From assembly GCA_019828595.1 (NCBI GenBank), contig JAHQRK010000050.1:1-64000 (forward strand): 64,000 nucleotides of DNA, in the 5' to 3' direction. Numbering within the stretch: position 1 is the stretch's first letter; each line of letters starts with the position of its first letter. Source of the DNA: Aphanomyces cochlioides (Eukaryota; Oomycota; Saprolegniomycetes; Saprolegniales; Verrucalvaceae). The notes beneath the pieces were generated by a model. That model did not search any database. It worked only from the letters and a program-made list of their open reading frames with translations, and was not told the DNA's origin. This document shows positions 10,542-20,353 of this stretch, piece after piece. A program made the translations under genes and the position numbers.

Positions 10542-10882
10542 TTAATTTTTTTTTATTTTCATTTTTAATAAAATATTATGTGGTAAAATTTTTCTTAAAA
10601 TAATTGAAAAATAAATTAAAGTATAAAAATTATTATTTAATACATAAAAATTTTTATTATAAAAATTATAACTAAAATGTTCCCTAGATTTTTTATTTAC
10701 ATGGGGTGATCGTAATACAGTATATATTGTTTTTTTTTTTTTTTTTTTTTTTGTTGTATATTTCCTTGTAATTTTATATTTTTATTTTTTAAAAATTGTT
10801 TGATTTTATATAAATATAAATATTTTATTTTCAAATTATTTATATTTTTTAAAGATTTAATTGTTATTTTTAATATATACAT
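10542..10882 (-). CDS. rps10: Ribosomal protein S10 (left arm, frame break)
   Basis: This small-subunit protein has its N-terminal 45 or so codons in one frame and the rest after a T23 run (10730-10752) in another. The downstream part carries the S10 signature Y-T-V-L-R-S-P-H-V-N-K-K-S-R-E, followed by an aromatic tail. The frame closes only if the run is a multiple of three; here it is 23 and in the right arm 19, so neither copy reads through as given. The combined length is about 113 residues. It lies between trnR and trnF. Confidence 0.85.
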
Positions 10883-10898
10883 ATGTTATTTTCAAATT

Positions 10899-10972
10899 TG
10901 TCTAGAGGTGGATTCGAACCACCGACATAAAGATTTTCAGTCTTTTACTCTAACCAACTGAGCTATCTAAAC
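10899..10972 (-). tRNA. trnF: tRNA-Phe (GAA), left arm
   Basis: Anticodon loop CTGAAAA sits in an AAAGA/TCTTT stem, with acceptor GTTTAGA/TCTAGAC. Confidence 0.95.
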
Positions 10973-10983
10973 TTAATTATAAA

Positions 10984-12474
10984 TTATATTAATAAATAAA
11001 AATAAAATTTATTTAAATTTATTAATATAATATTAGGATATATAAAAAAGAATAATAAAATTTGAGTATTAATTACTAAAATAATACTATTTAATTTCGA
11101 AATTTTATTTACAAATAATTTTTTAGATATTTTTTCAAAAAAAATAATTTTTATCATTCTTAAATAATAAAAAGAACTTACAATACTTATTAATACACTA
11201 AAAAAAACTAATCCGAAATATTTAGCTTTAATAGCTGATATAAACAAAAATAATTTTGAAAAAAAACCGGCTAAAGGAGGTATACCCGACATTGAGAAAA
11301 TATTTAGCACAATTATAAAAGCTAATATTTTATTAAATGTAAAAATATTTGATAAATCAGTTAAGTATTTAATTGGTTTATAATTAATATATAAAGATAG
11401 ATAAGAAGTCCATAAATTTATGCTCATTATTATATAAATAATAATATATAATAAAATATATGGAACACTATCAAATAAATTAGAAGTAAATCCAATTAAA
11501 ATAAAACCTACGTGACTAATTGAACTATAAGCTAATAATCTTTTTATTTTTCTTTGTTGTAATGAAGATAACGAACCTATTAACATTGATAATAAAGCAA
11601 CAATATAAAAAATAATTTCAAAAAAAAAAAGAAATATCAGCAAATATATCAAATATAAATCTGATTAATAAGCCTATAAAAGCTATTTTTGGAACAATAG
11701 CAAAAAAAGCTGTAACATTATTTGGTGCACCTTCATATACATCCGGTAACCAAAAATGAAAAGGAGCTGCACCTATTTTAAAAAAAATACCTGCTAAAAT
11801 AAATAAAAATCCAGTTATTAAACCAATTATTAAATTTATATTATTAACATAATAAATATTAGATAAAATTAAAAAAATATTACCAAAATTTAAAGTACCA
11901 AATACACCGTAAATAATTGAAATACCAAATAAAATAAAACTAGAAGCAATTGACCCTAAAATAAAATATTTTAACGCAGCTTCAATTGATAAAGGAGATT
12001 TTTTTTTTAAAGCGGTTAAAATATAAAAAGATAAACTTTGTAACTCAATAGCTAAGTACAATGTTATAAAATTAAATGAAGAAACTAATAACATTAATCC
12101 TAATAAAGAAATTAGTATTAAAATATTTATTTCAAAAGAAAAAATTTTTTGTTTGATAATATAATCAGTTTGTATTATCAAACAAAAAATAGTACATAAA
12201 CTAAAATAAATTTAATAAATTGTGTTAAATTATCCACATAAAGTGTACCATTCATTAATGTATTTGAAGTATTATGTATATTAAAAATTAATAATAAAGT
12301 AATTAATAATAAAAAAATTGTTAAATTATTTACTATTTTTGTTACTAATATTTTTTTATTATTTATATTTTTATAAAAAGTACCAAATAATAAAAAAATT
12401 AAAATTATTAAAGTTATAAAAAATTCAGGAATTAGAAATAAAAAATTATTATAAAAAATTTCTTGTAAAATCAT
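10984..12474 (-). CDS. nad2: NADH dehydrogenase subunit 2 (left arm, two frame breaks)
   Basis: This is an antiporter-like proton-pumping subunit of complex I. Three overlapping frame segments (12178-12474, 11618-12181, 10984-11652) make about 495 residues. The first break, near 12190, is a T3 where the right arm has T4 and reads on. The second is an A-run near 11618-11628. Core motifs are visible: Y-L-A-I-E-L-Q-S-L-S-F-Y-I-L, then G-A-A-P-F-H-F-W-L-P-D-V-Y-E-G-A-P, K-R-L-L-A-Y-S-S-I-S-H-V-G, and S-G-I-P-P-L-A-G-F-F. No single arm has an unbroken reading, but the two together do. Confidence 0.93.
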
Positions 12475-12673
12475 GTATGTATTATTATTATTTATATTCT
12501 ATATTATATTATTATTAAAATATATAGAATTTTTCTATATAAAATAATTTTTTTTTAAAAATTAATCTTAATTATTCTATAATATAAATTAAAATTATGT
12601 CGATATTTATTCCCTAAATATTATATTGGAAATACCTATTTTTAAATAGGGTCCATAAATTTAATTAAAATAA
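12475..12673. other. nad2-rps4 spacer with a small hairpin
   Basis: No gene is visible in these 199 bases. A short palindrome (CCTATTTTTAAATAGG, about 12635-12650) and a moderately GC-richer stretch (12600-12655) stand out. The right-arm copy at 60736-60934 is conserved. Confidence 0.4.
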
Positions 12674-13450
12674 TTAATTTTTTTTTAAATATTCATCAAC
12701 TAATTTTAAATTTAATTCAAAAGGATATTTAATTTCATTAAATAAAGGTTTTCTTAAAAAAATACAAATATTTAATTTATTATTAATTTCAATATAATTT
12801 ATTTTATTTTTTCTTATTTTTTTTAATAAAATAATACTATTTTTTTTAATTTTTTTTTCAATATAATAATATTTTTTTGAAATTTTAAAATTATTTAATG
12901 AAATTATATCACCCCTATTTAAAATAAAATTAGATGAATTAATTATTTTATTATTAACTTTAATTTTTCCATGATTTATTATTTGTTTTGCTTCAAAAAT
13001 AGTTTTAGCTATTTTTGATCTATAAACAACCATATCTAATCTACTTTCTAATAAAATTATAAATTTTTGAATAATATTATTATTATTTTTTTTAGATTTT
13101 AATTCTTTAAATTGATTTTTTAATTGATATTCTGGAATACATCCATAAAAATTTTTAAATTGTTGTTTTGCAAATAATCTTTCTTTATATAATTTTTTTG
13201 GAGGAGGTTTTTTAGTTTTTGATAATTTTTTTAAAATTTTTTTATATTCAAAAGGTTTTTTTAATGCTTTTGCAAGATTTTTAAAAATTTTTAATTTTCT
13301 TATTAAATTTGTTTTATTTTTTTCACTCCAAAATATATTTTTTTTAAATAAAATCCATTTTTTTTTGTTTAATTTATCTATATTCAAATTTGCATGAATA
13401 TGTTTATTATTTTGAAAACAAATTTTGTTACGAGGTCTTAATTTATTCAT
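12674..13450 (-). CDS. rps4: Ribosomal protein S4 (left arm)
   Basis: This small-subunit assembly protein binds the 5' domain of rRNA. The frame of 258 residues is complete in both arms. The S4 RNA-binding domain is clear near residues 130-180: L-E-S-R-L-D-M-V-V-Y-R-S, then A-K-Q-I-I-N-H-G-K-I-K-V-N-N-K-I-I-N, then N-R-G-D-I-I-S-L. The ATG shares one base with the rps2 stop. The arms differ by one residue in the proline-lysine stretch near residue 82: three prolines here, two on the right. Confidence 0.96.
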   Translation of the reverse strand: MNKLRPRNKICFQNNKHIHANLNIDKLNKKKWILFKKNIFWSEKNKTNLIRKLKIFKNLAKALKKPFEYKKILKKLSKTKKPPPKKLYKERLFAKQQFKNFYGCIPEYQLKNQFKELKSKKNNNNIIQKFIILLESRLDMVVYRSKIAKTIFEAKQIINHGKIKVNNKIINSSNFILNRGDIISLNNFKISKKYYYIEKKIKKNSIILLKKIRKNKINYIEINNKLNICIFLRKPLFNEIKYPFELNLKLVDEYLKKN

Positions 13451-14043
13451 TAATTATTATTATTAAGTGTTTTTTTTATCAAATAAATTAAAAAAAATAA
13501 TGATTTTAAATTTTTAGTATTTGAGAAAATAGGATAATTTATATTATTTATGTTAGAATTTGTATTAATTAAAGCTATTATAGGTATTTTTTTATGATTA
13601 AATTCAGTAAATAAATAATGTTCTTTATTATGTGATTTTAAAATAATAACTAATTTAATTTGTTTTTTTTTAAAGAAATTAGATATTGTTTTATTAGTTA
13701 ATAAACCATTAATCCATTTTTTATTATATAATAATATATTTGGATTATTATTAATAAATTGTTTTTTATTTAATAAAAATTTAATATCAAATGAATTTCC
13801 TATTATTAATATATTTTTTTTTTTTTTTAAATAATATTTTATCAAAAATAACGATTTTTGTATATAAAAAATAGTTGATTTTAAATTTATAATAGAAAAA
13901 TTATGTCGAATACCATAAATAAAATTAAAATTTTTTTTTTTAATTTTATTTATAGATTCACCATAAAAATTTTTAGATTTAAATAAAGAATTTAGTAAAA
14001 ATTCTTTTTGTATTTTTTTTAATTTTAGTTTTTTATTAATCAT
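13450..14043 (-). CDS. rps2: Ribosomal protein S2 (left arm)
   Basis: The frame of 197 residues is complete here and broken in the right arm. S2 features are I-Y-G-I-R-H-N-F-S-I-I-N-L-K-S-T near residue 43, K-W-I-N-G-L-L-T-N near 105, and P-I-I-A-L-I-N-T-N-S-N-I-N-N-I-N-Y-P-I near 150, equivalent to the bacterial 'P-D-x-x-I-V-x-D-T-N-x-D-P-x-x-I-x-Y-x-I-P-G-N-D' region. It lies between rpl6 and rps4 in the order usual for oomycetes. Confidence 0.93.
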   Translation of the reverse strand: MINKKLKLKKIQKEFLLNSLFKSKNFYGESINKIKKKNFNFIYGIRHNFSIINLKSTIFYIQKSLFLIKYYLKKKKNILIIGNSFDIKFLLNKKQFINNNPNILLYNKKWINGLLTNKTISNFFKKKQIKLVIILKSHNKEHYLFTEFNHKKIPIIALINTNSNINNINYPIFSNTKNLKSLFFLIYLIKKTLNNNN

Positions 14044-14047
14044 TTTT

Positions 14048-14663
14048 TTATTTTTTACTTTTTTTTCCTTCTTTTTGAATAATTACTTCATTTTTTAATA
14101 ATAAACCTTTACCTTTATAAGGCTCAGGTTTTTTAAAACTTTTTATATGATGAACATATTTTGTTAAAAAAATCCAATCATTACTACTAAAAATTATTTT
14201 ATTTGTTTGATTTATTTATTACTTTAATATTTTCAGGTATAATTATATTTATATTATGACTATATCCTAATTTTAAAATTAATATATTTTTTTCAATAAA
14301 AGTTTTAAAACCTAAACCTTTTAAAAATAAGTTTAATTTAAATCCTTGTAATACTCCTTTTATTTTTAATTTTATTAAAGAATTATACAAATTTAAAAAA
14401 CTTTTTTTTTTTTGTTTTAAATAATTATTATTAAAATTTAATAAAATATTTTTATTTTTTATAAATAAATATATAGATTTCATAATATTTATATCAACAA
14501 TTCCCAAAGGACCTTTAATTTTTAAATTATTATTTTTTAATATTAAATTTATATTTTTTGGTATTTTAATTTTTTTATGAACATTAAAAATATTTAAAAT
14601 ACCTAAAGAACTTTTTAAAAATACTGATTGTTTTTTTTTTATTTTTTTTAATATTTTTACCAT
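14048..14663 (-). CDS. rpl6: Ribosomal protein L6 (left arm, 4-base insertion)
   Basis: The first 154 codons read without a break, then an extra four bases near 14210-14221 (TTTA repeated) shift the frame and end it at 14199. The right arm lacks the insertion and continues to the conserved C-terminus with P-E-P-Y-K-G-K-G and K-E-G-K-K. The L6 segments G-P-L-G-I-V-D-I and L-K-L-G-Y-S-H are present. This is not a homopolymer slip. Confidence 0.9.
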
Positions 14664-14679
14664 TTTTATTTAATTTTTA

Positions 14680-15069
14680 TTAATAAATATTACATATTAA
14701 TTCACCACCTATGTTAAATTTTTTTGCTTCCAAATCAGTAATAATACCATATGAACTTGATAAAAGAAATAAACCTTTTTTATTTATTTTAAATAAATCT
14801 TTATTTTTAACATATATACGTTTACTTGGCTTTGAAATTCTTTTAATTTGACAAATTACTGATTGATTATTTTTATATTTAAAATAAATATTTATAATAT
14901 TTTGATTTTTTTTATCAAAAGTATAACTTTTAATAATACCTTCTCGAAGAAATATATTTAAAATTTTAATAATTTGTTTAGATTTATGTTGAGTTGTTTT
15001 ATTTTTTTTTGCTAAATAACCATTTTTTATTTTTGAAAAAAAATTTGAAAGAGTATCTGTAATTATCAT
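14680..15069 (-). CDS. rps8: Ribosomal protein S8 (left arm)
   Basis: The 129-residue frame is complete and of normal length in both arms. It starts with I-I-T-D-T-L-S-N-F-F-S-K-I-K-N-G, the S8 opening, and ends with S-S-S-Y-G-I-I-T-D-L-E-A-K-K-F-N-I-G-G-E-L, the rRNA-binding C-terminal motif. It sits between rps14 and rpl6, as in the bacterial spc operon. Confidence 0.97.
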   Translation of the reverse strand: MIITDTLSNFFSKIKNGYLAKKNKTTQHKSKQIIKILNIFLREGIIKSYTFDKKNQNIINIYFKYKNNQSVICQIKRISKPSKRIYVKNKDLFKINKKGLFLLSSSYGIITDLEAKKFNIGGELICNIY

Positions 15070-15074
15070 TATTT

Positions 15075-15376
15075 TTATCTATTAAATTTAGCTATACCCG
15101 GTAAAAAACCTGATGATGCTAATTTACGTAATTGTAATCTAGAAATTTTAAAAAATCTATAAATACTTTTAGATCTACCTGTTAATAAACAAATATTTTT
15201 TATTCGGGTTAACGAGGAATTTCTTGTAAAATTAAACCATTTTTGTTCAATTTTCCATCTAATATTTTTTTTTAAATTAAAATTATTTGATATTGTTTTA
15301 ATAACTAATCTTTGTTTTTCTAAATTTTTAAATAATAATCTTTGTTTTATATTTTTTTTTTTATTTTTTTTTGCAT
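15075..15376 (-). CDS. rps14: Ribosomal protein S14 (left arm, frame break)
   Basis: The C-terminal two-thirds is clear S14: L-T-G-R-S-K-S-I-Y-R-F-F-K-I-S-R-L-Q-L-R-K-L-A, then S-G-F-L-P-G-I. The N-terminus is a lysine tract encoded by A9-T-A11 after the ATG, whose length is out of frame with the rest by one base. The right arm has A20 and is also out of frame. The expected product is about 99 residues. Confidence 0.88.
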
Positions 15377-15412
15377 ATTAAATTAATATTATTTATTTAT
15401 TATTATATTTTT

Positions 15413-15485
15413 TGGAGATAATCGGACTCGAACCGATAACAGTATACTTGCAAAACATATATTCTACCAATTGAATTATATCCCC
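15413..15485 (-). tRNA. trnA: tRNA-Ala (TGC), left arm
   Basis: Anticodon loop TTTGCAA, acceptor GGGGATA/TATCTCC. It adjoins trnK. Confidence 0.94.
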
Positions 15486-15494
15486 TAATAATTA

Positions 15495-15568
15495 TAAATG
15501 TATTGGGACTTGAACCCAAGACCATCGGATTAAAAGTCCGGTGCTCTAACCAACTGAGCTATACATTT
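15495..15568 (-). tRNA. trnK: tRNA-Lys (TTT), left arm
   Basis: Anticodon loop CTTTTAA, acceptor AAATGTA/TACATTT. The top pair of the anticodon stem is mismatched. Confidence 0.94.
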
Positions 15569-15582
15569 TTATAAAAAATTTA

Positions 15583-15982
15583 TTAATATTTTATATTTAA
15601 TAAATATTTTTTAGATATAACAAATTTTTTATTAAATAAATTTTTTAATTTTTCAATATATACTAATTTAATTAAAGAATTTTTAATTAAGTAATTATTT
15701 TTATAAATATTATAATTAAGAATATTTTTAGTTATTGTAAATTCATAATAATTACAAAAATTTTTAAATAATTCAGTATAAGATAATTTTTTATTTTTTA
15801 TTTCTAATTGTAATAATTTTTTATTATTTATTTTAGTTGTAAGAAATTTTTTTCTAAATTTAATATTAAAAGCTATTTTAGGTAAAAAATAATATGAAAT
15901 AAAATAATAAAAATTAAAAAAAAAAAAAAAAAAGAAAAAAAATTACTTGATTAAAAAAAGAAAATTGATCAAATTGTGGCAT
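15583..15982 (-). CDS. atp8: ATP synthase F0 subunit 8 (left arm, frame break)
   Basis: This is the small membrane subunit of complex V. The right-arm copy reads through for 131 residues. This copy is four bases longer, with the extra bases in the poly-A/T tract around 15910-15945, and so loses frame after about 15 codons. The start M-P-Q-F-D-Q-F-S-F-F-N-Q and the following hydrophobic span are typical. Confidence 0.85.
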
Positions 15983-16019
15983 AATAGTATATTATATATT
16001 ATTATATATAACTTATTAT

Positions 16020-16850
16020 TTATTTTTCAATAAATATTTTTGAATATTTTTTAAAAAAATTTAAATTATATAAATTATAATTTTTTTTTATTTTATAATT
16101 TTTTTTTATTTTATTGAAATCAAAAACATACGCTTTTCTAGAAAAATTAAATTTTAAATTTTTTGTTTTTAAAATATTTATTTTAAAATTTTTAATATTT
16201 TTTCTAAATTTTTTAAAAAGATATTTTAATCGAGTTTTTTTTACATATCTTTTTTTTAGATAAAAATTTTTAATAAAAGATAAATTTTTTTCTTTTTTAT
16301 ATAATTCATAAGATTTTAATTGTTGTATTAAAGGTAAAAAAGAAACAATTAGAAATTTTTTATTTTTTCTTCTTTTTTTATTTATTTTAAAATTTTTATA
16401 TTTTATAATGCGCCCTTTAATATATGGATAAAAATTTCGTATTTTTCTATAAAAAATTTCTTTATTTTTATTAGTTTTTATATAAAATTTTTTAATTTTA
16501 TATTTTTTTAATTTTTTAAATAATAAAGATGTATATAAATTTAAAATAAAATAAGTAATAAAATTAAAATTTATTAATAAATCTTTTTCATTTTTATTTT
16601 TAGTTATTATATATAATAAATTTTTATTATTATAATTAAAATTATTTAAATTTATTTTTTCAGGAAATAAATTTTCCTTAGAATTTAAATTTAATAAATA
16701 AAAATTTTTTAAATTTAATATATAAGTATCTTTTAATATTATTTTTTCTTTTTTTTTTAATTTATTTAAAAAATTTAAATTTTTTAAATAAATTGAATAA
16801 TTATCAAAATTGTTGGTAGTTAATATATATTTTTTTTTTAATATTTGCAT
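16020..16850 (-). CDS. Unknown very basic protein (orf276, left arm)
   Basis: The complete frame of 276 residues is dominated by Lys, Asn, Ile, Phe and Leu. I recognise no family. The central part (about 150-215) is strongly basic (K-I-N-K-K-R-R-K-N-K-K, then K-K-R-Y-V-K-K-T-R) and no membrane span stands out. Its place between rpl16 and atp8, inside the ribosomal-protein block, makes a divergent ribosomal or RNA-binding protein plausible, but that is inference. The right-arm copy is interrupted at codon 4 and again in a homopolymer. Confidence 0.6.
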   Translation of the reverse strand: MQILKKKYILTTNNFDNYSIYLKNLNFLNKLKKKEKIILKDTYILNLKNFYLLNLNSKENLFPEKINLNNFNYNNKNLLYIITKNKNEKDLLINFNFITYFILNLYTSLLFKKLKKYKIKKFYIKTNKNKEIFYRKIRNFYPYIKGRIIKYKNFKINKKRRKNKKFLIVSFLPLIQQLKSYELYKKEKNLSFIKNFYLKKRYVKKTRLKYLFKKFRKNIKNFKINILKTKNLKFNFSRKAYVFDFNKIKKNYKIKKNYNLYNLNFFKKYSKIFIEK

Positions 16851-16867
16851 AATATCTTTAGAAGAAA

Positions 16868-16941
16868 TAGGCTTAGTAGGATTTGAACCTACAACTCTAC
16901 CGTTATGAGCGGTATGCTCTAACCAATTAAACTATAAGCCC
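16868..16941 (-). tRNA. trnI: tRNA-Ile (CAT, presumed lysidine-modified), left arm
   Basis: Anticodon loop CTCATAA in a TACCG/CGGTA stem. The sequence closely resembles the plant mitochondrial trnI(CAU), starting GGGCTTATAGTTTAATTGGTT, so I assign it to isoleucine rather than methionine. Confidence 0.88.
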
Positions 16942-16963
16942 TTTTCTTTTTATAACTATTATT

Positions 16964-17368
16964 TTATTTATAAATAAATTTAGTTGGAATAGGCAATTTA
17001 TTTGCTCCCGCTTGGAAAACTTTTTTAGCATTTTCAAATGAAATACCACTTATTTCAAATAATATTTGACCACTTTTAACCTTTGAAACCCAAAAAGAAA
17101 TTGTACCTTTCCCTTTACCCATTCTATTTTCATTGGGCTTAGAACTAACGGGTGTATCAGGAAAAATTCGAATCCATAAATAACCTAAACGTTTCATTTT
17201 ACGAACTATAGCTCTCCTAGTTGCTTCAATTTGTTTTGAAGTAATTCTTTTTTCTTTTAAAGCTTTTAAAGCATATTTACCATAAATTATTTTACTACCT
17301 CTAATTGTTTTGCCTTTAAGAATACCTTTAAATTGTTTTTTGTATTTTGTTTTGTTTGGAAATAACAT
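16964..17368 (-). CDS. rpl16: Ribosomal protein L16 (left arm)
   Basis: This large-subunit protein lies near the peptidyl transferase centre and A-site tRNA. The 134-residue frame is complete. Key segments are F-P-N-K-T-K-Y-K-K-Q-F-K-G near the start, A-T-R-R-A-I-V-R-K-M-K-R, P-V-S-S-K-P-N-E-N-R-M-G-K-G-K-G, and F-W-V-S-K-V-K-S-G-Q-I-L-F-E-I. The right arm has one extra A in the K-S-G stretch and breaks there. Confidence 0.97.
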   Translation of the reverse strand: MLFPNKTKYKKQFKGILKGKTIRGSKIIYGKYALKALKEKRITSKQIEATRRAIVRKMKRLGYLWIRIFPDTPVSSKPNENRMGKGKGTISFWVSKVKSGQILFEISGISFENAKKVFQAGANKLPIPTKFIYK

Positions 17369-17499
17369 AATAAATTTTTATTTTTATAAAAAATTATTAA
17401 AAAAGTCTTCGATAATAATTTTTTATAAATTTTCGTTTTTTATTTTTAAAAATTGAAAATTTATCTGTTTTATCAAAAACTCCATTAATTTTTTTATTT

Positions 17500-18281
17500 T
17501 TAAATAATTTTTTTTTTTTTTATATTTTTTAAATAAAACCATATTTTAATACTACAGACTCCAGATTTAGTTATAAATTCATCAAAAGTATATTGTACAT
17601 TTTTTTTTAAAGTACTTAAAGGTATTTGACCTTCTTGATAAATAAATTTTCTTTTACGTTTAGATTTATTTAATCTACCTTTTACTTGTAATTTATAACC
17701 TAAAATTTTTGGATTCATTTTATAAAATTCTTTCAAAATTTTATTTATAAAATTTAAATAACCTTTATGTATTTTTTTTTTTTTTATAGTTCTACAAATA
17801 TATTTTGAAATCATATTCATTTTACCTATACTAAAAGCTATTTGACAAATACCTAAAAATTTTAATAATTTTTTATTTTTTTTTTTTTTTTTTTTTTTTT
17901 AAATATTTAATTAAAATACGTAAATTTTTTTGATATTTATTTAATTTAAAATGAGTTTTTAATATAAATATTTTAATATTATATTGATTTTTAAAAAAAG
18001 AATTTAAATAATGTAAAATTTTAATTTTTTTTTTTTAAAAATTTCTCTTTTAAAATAATTATTTACAAAAATATAAATATATAAATTTTTTGAAATTTTA
18101 TTTATTTTGATTTGTGATATAGCTTTTTTTTTTTATTATTAAAAAGAATTTCTATATATTTTCTTACTTCTAAATCAAAATGTAATATTTCAGAATAATT
18201 TTTTTTATTTGTTATCCATTGAGAATGCCAATTTTTTTTATTTTTTAATCTTAAACTAATTGGTAAAATTTTTTGACCCAT
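17500..18281 (-). CDS. rps3: Ribosomal protein S3 (left arm, several frame breaks)
   Basis: The N-terminal M-G-Q-K-I-L-P-I-S-L-R-L starts at 18281, one base after the rps19 stop. The C-terminal domain (17500-17820) has G-Y-K-L-Q-V-K-G-R-L-N-K-S-K-R-K-R, then G-Q-I-P-L-S-T-L-K-K-N-V-Q-Y and C-S-I-K-I-W-F-Y-L-K. The middle is cut by long T runs near 18027, 17877-17900 and 18127. In the right arm a final run one base shorter would extend the protein about 38 more basic residues, so the true C-terminus is uncertain. Confidence 0.9.
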
Positions 18282-18530
18282 TTATTTTTTTTTTTTTTGT
18301 TTTTTATATATATATCTTTTTCTAGTATTAATAAATTCACCAAATTTATAACCAATCATATCTTTTAATATTTTAATTTTTATAAAATCTTTTCCATTAT
18401 AAATATTAAAAATACAATCTATATCTTTAGGCATTATAACTAAATTTTTATTAAAAATTTTTATCCATTTTTTTTTATTGTTTTTTAAATTATATCTAAA
18501 AAAAGGAGATTTTTTACTATTTCTTGACAT
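18282..18530 (-). CDS. rps19: Ribosomal protein S19 (left arm)
   Basis: The 82-residue frame is complete. The S19 motif is seen as [12 protein letters not shown] then [15 protein letters not shown], matching the bacterial 'V-x-x-x-M-V-G-H-K-L-G-E-F-A-x-T-R'. The start overlaps the end of rpl2 by 14 bases. Confidence 0.95.
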   Translation of the reverse strand: MSRNSKKSPFFRYNLKNNKKKWIKIFNKNLVIMPKDIDCIFNIYNGKDFIKIKILKDMIGYKFGEFINTRKRYIYKKQKKKK

Positions 18531-19365
18531 TTTTTTTTTTTCTAAACTCTAAAATAAATTGATTTTTTTTTTTTTTTGAACGAGTAGGTTTACCTTTTGT
18601 TATTTTACCTTGAGGAGATACAGAAGGTCTACCTCCACTAGTTTTACCTTCACCACCACCATGAGGGTGATCTACTGGATTCATAGCTACACCTCTAACA
18701 TGAGGTCGTCTATTTAACCAACGGTTTCGTCCCGCTTTACCTAATTTTATTTTTTTATGATTAATATTTGAAACAATACCCAAAGTGGCATAACAATTTA
18801 ATAAAATTAAACGTAATTCTCCAGAATTTAAACGTATTTTTGCATAATTATTATCTGTTTTTTGTAATAATTGAGCTGAAGTACCCGCACTCCTAATTAA
18901 TTTTCCATCCGAATTTGGTTTTAAATTTATATTATGTACAATACTTCCTATAGGTAAATTAGCAAGTGGTAAAGCATTACCTATTTTTAATTCAGCTTTT
19001 GAACCGCTTTCTATAAAATCATTTTCTTTTAAACCTTCTGGTGCTAATATATAAAAATATCTGAATTCTTTTTTATCAAAAATTTTAGCAATATTTGCTG
19101 ATCTATTAGGGTCATAGGTAATAGCACTAACTTGTCCATTAGTATTTGTTCTATTGAATTCAATTTTACGGTATAAACGTTTATGACCACCTCCTCTATG
19201 TCTCACCGTAATTTTTCCTTGGTTATTTCTACCATTTGCTCTTTTAAAACCTTTTATTAATTTATAACCTCTTTCTTTAATATTTAATTTTTTACTAAAT
19301 TTATTTATAAATAAAACTGTTTGACGTTGTGAAGGAGTTATTGGTTTTATTATTTTTTGTATCAT
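18517..19365 (-). CDS. rpl2: Ribosomal protein L2 (left arm)
   Basis: This is the largest and most conserved large-subunit protein. The 282-residue frame is complete. Segments include [16 protein letters not shown] near residue 45, then D-P-N-R-S-A-N-I-A, and [18 protein letters not shown] near 225, with the catalytically important histidine region. It heads the minus-strand S10-type cluster. In the right arm an extra G near 54799 ends the frame early. Confidence 0.98.
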   Translation of the reverse strand: MIQKIIKPITPSQRQTVLFINKFSKKLNIKERGYKLIKGFKRANGRNNQGKITVRHRGGGHKRLYRKIEFNRTNTNGQVSAITYDPNRSANIAKIFDKKEFRYFYILAPEGLKENDFIESGSKAELKIGNALPLANLPIGSIVHNINLKPNSDGKLIRSAGTSAQLLQKTDNNYAKIRLNSGELRLILLNCYATLGIVSNINHKKIKLGKAGRNRWLNRRPHVRGVAMNPVDHPHGGGEGKTSGGRPSVSPQGKITKGKPTRSKKKKNQFILEFRKKKNVKK

Positions 19366-19409
19366 TTTTTTTTTTTTTTTATTATTATATATAGATAAAA
19401 AATTTATTT

Positions 19410-19763
19410 ATGTTATATATTTTTGATAAAGCTATATCTAATTCCAAAAGTATTTTATATTCATTAACTTTTTTATATGGTATACATCAATATCAATCTA
19501 AAAAAATTTGTAAAAATATTGGAATAAATCCTAAAACAACAATTAATCAATTAAAAAAAAATCAAATAAACCGTTTAATAAGTTATATAAATAAAAATAT
19601 AAAAATTGAACAAATATTAAAAAAAATTAAAAAAGATCAATTTAATAATTTATTAAATATTAAAAGAAATAAAGCAATAAGAACTAATTTAGGTTTACCT
19701 GCACGTGGACAACGTACACATACAAATGCTAAAACTTCTAAAAAATTAAAACATTTTTTTTAA
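19410..19763 (+). CDS. rps13: Ribosomal protein S13 (left arm)
   Basis: The 117-residue frame is complete in both arms. The helix-turn-helix region has Y-G-I-H-Q-Y-Q-S-K-K-I-C-K-N-I-G-I-N-P and the C-terminus has the S13 signature G-L-P-A-R-G-Q-R-T-H-T-N-A-K-T. It is transcribed divergently from rpl2 across a 44-base gap and is followed by rps11, the alpha-operon order. Confidence 0.98.
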   Translation: MLYIFDKAISNSKSILYSLTFLYGIHQYQSKKICKNIGINPKTTINQLKKNQINRLISYINKNIKIEQILKKIKKDQFNNLLNIKRNKAIRTNLGLPARGQRTHTNAKTSKKLKHFF

Positions 19764-19769
19764 ATTTAT

Positions 19770-20141
19770 ATGAATAAAAATATTATAAAAAAAAAATTAA
19801 TTGCACATTTATACGTAAATTGTATATTAAAAAATACAATCTTTAGTTTAACTAATGAAAAAGGTCAATTATATAAACAATGGTCAAGTAAATCATTAAA
19901 AAAAAAAACTAACTTAAAAAAAAATGCTTCTTATAATATACATATTATTAGCTATAAAATAAGAAAATTTCTTATTTTAAAAAAAATAAGATTTTTAAAA
20001 ATATTTATAAAAGGACGAGGTGCTGGACGTTATAATTTTAATAAAAATTTAAAAAAAAAAAATATTAAAATATTATTTATTTTTGATCGAACAAATTTAC
20101 CTTTTAATGGTTGTCGTTCTAAAAAATTAAAAAGACGTTAA
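19770..20141 (+). CDS. rps11: Ribosomal protein S11 (left arm)
   Basis: The 123-residue frame is complete in both arms. The C-terminal signature F-I-K-G-R-G-A-G-R-Y-N-F and F-D-R-T-N-L-P-F-N-G-C-R-S-K-K-L-K-R-R identify S11. The N-terminal half is more divergent and lysine-rich. It starts six bases after rps13. Confidence 0.97.
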   Translation: MNKNIIKKKLIAHLYVNCILKNTIFSLTNEKGQLYKQWSSKSLKKKTNLKKNASYNIHIISYKIRKFLILKKIRFLKIFIKGRGAGRYNFNKNLKKKNIKILFIFDRTNLPFNGCRSKKLKRR

Positions 20142-20157
20142 AATATATATATAATTT

Positions 20158-20246
20158 GGATAGATGGCTGAGTGGTTTAAAGTATCAGTCTTGAAAACTG
20201 AAGTATATATAAAAATATACCGTGGGTTCAAATCCCACTCTATCCT
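20158..20246 (+). tRNA. trnS: tRNA-Ser (TGA), left arm
   Basis: Class II tRNA with a long variable arm. Anticodon loop CTTGAAA/TTGAAAA gives TGA. Acceptor GGATAGA/TCTATCC. Confidence 0.94.
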
Positions 20247-20257
20247 TTTTATTTTTT

Positions 20258-20329
20258 AAGCTAGAGACGGAATTGAACCGTCATTAAAGGATTTGCAATC
20301 CTTTACATTAACCATTATGTTATCTAGCC
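20258..20329 (-). tRNA. trnC: tRNA-Cys (GCA), left arm
   Basis: Anticodon loop TTGCAAA in an AAGGA/TCCTT stem, on the strand opposite to trnS. Confidence 0.94.
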
Positions 20330-20353
20330 AATTGATTAAAATTTATTAATTAA

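Noticed and set aside
12600..12660. Possible missing tRNA-Thr in the nad2-rps4 spacer
   Set aside because: There is a small hairpin but no T-loop GTTC motif or acceptor pairing.
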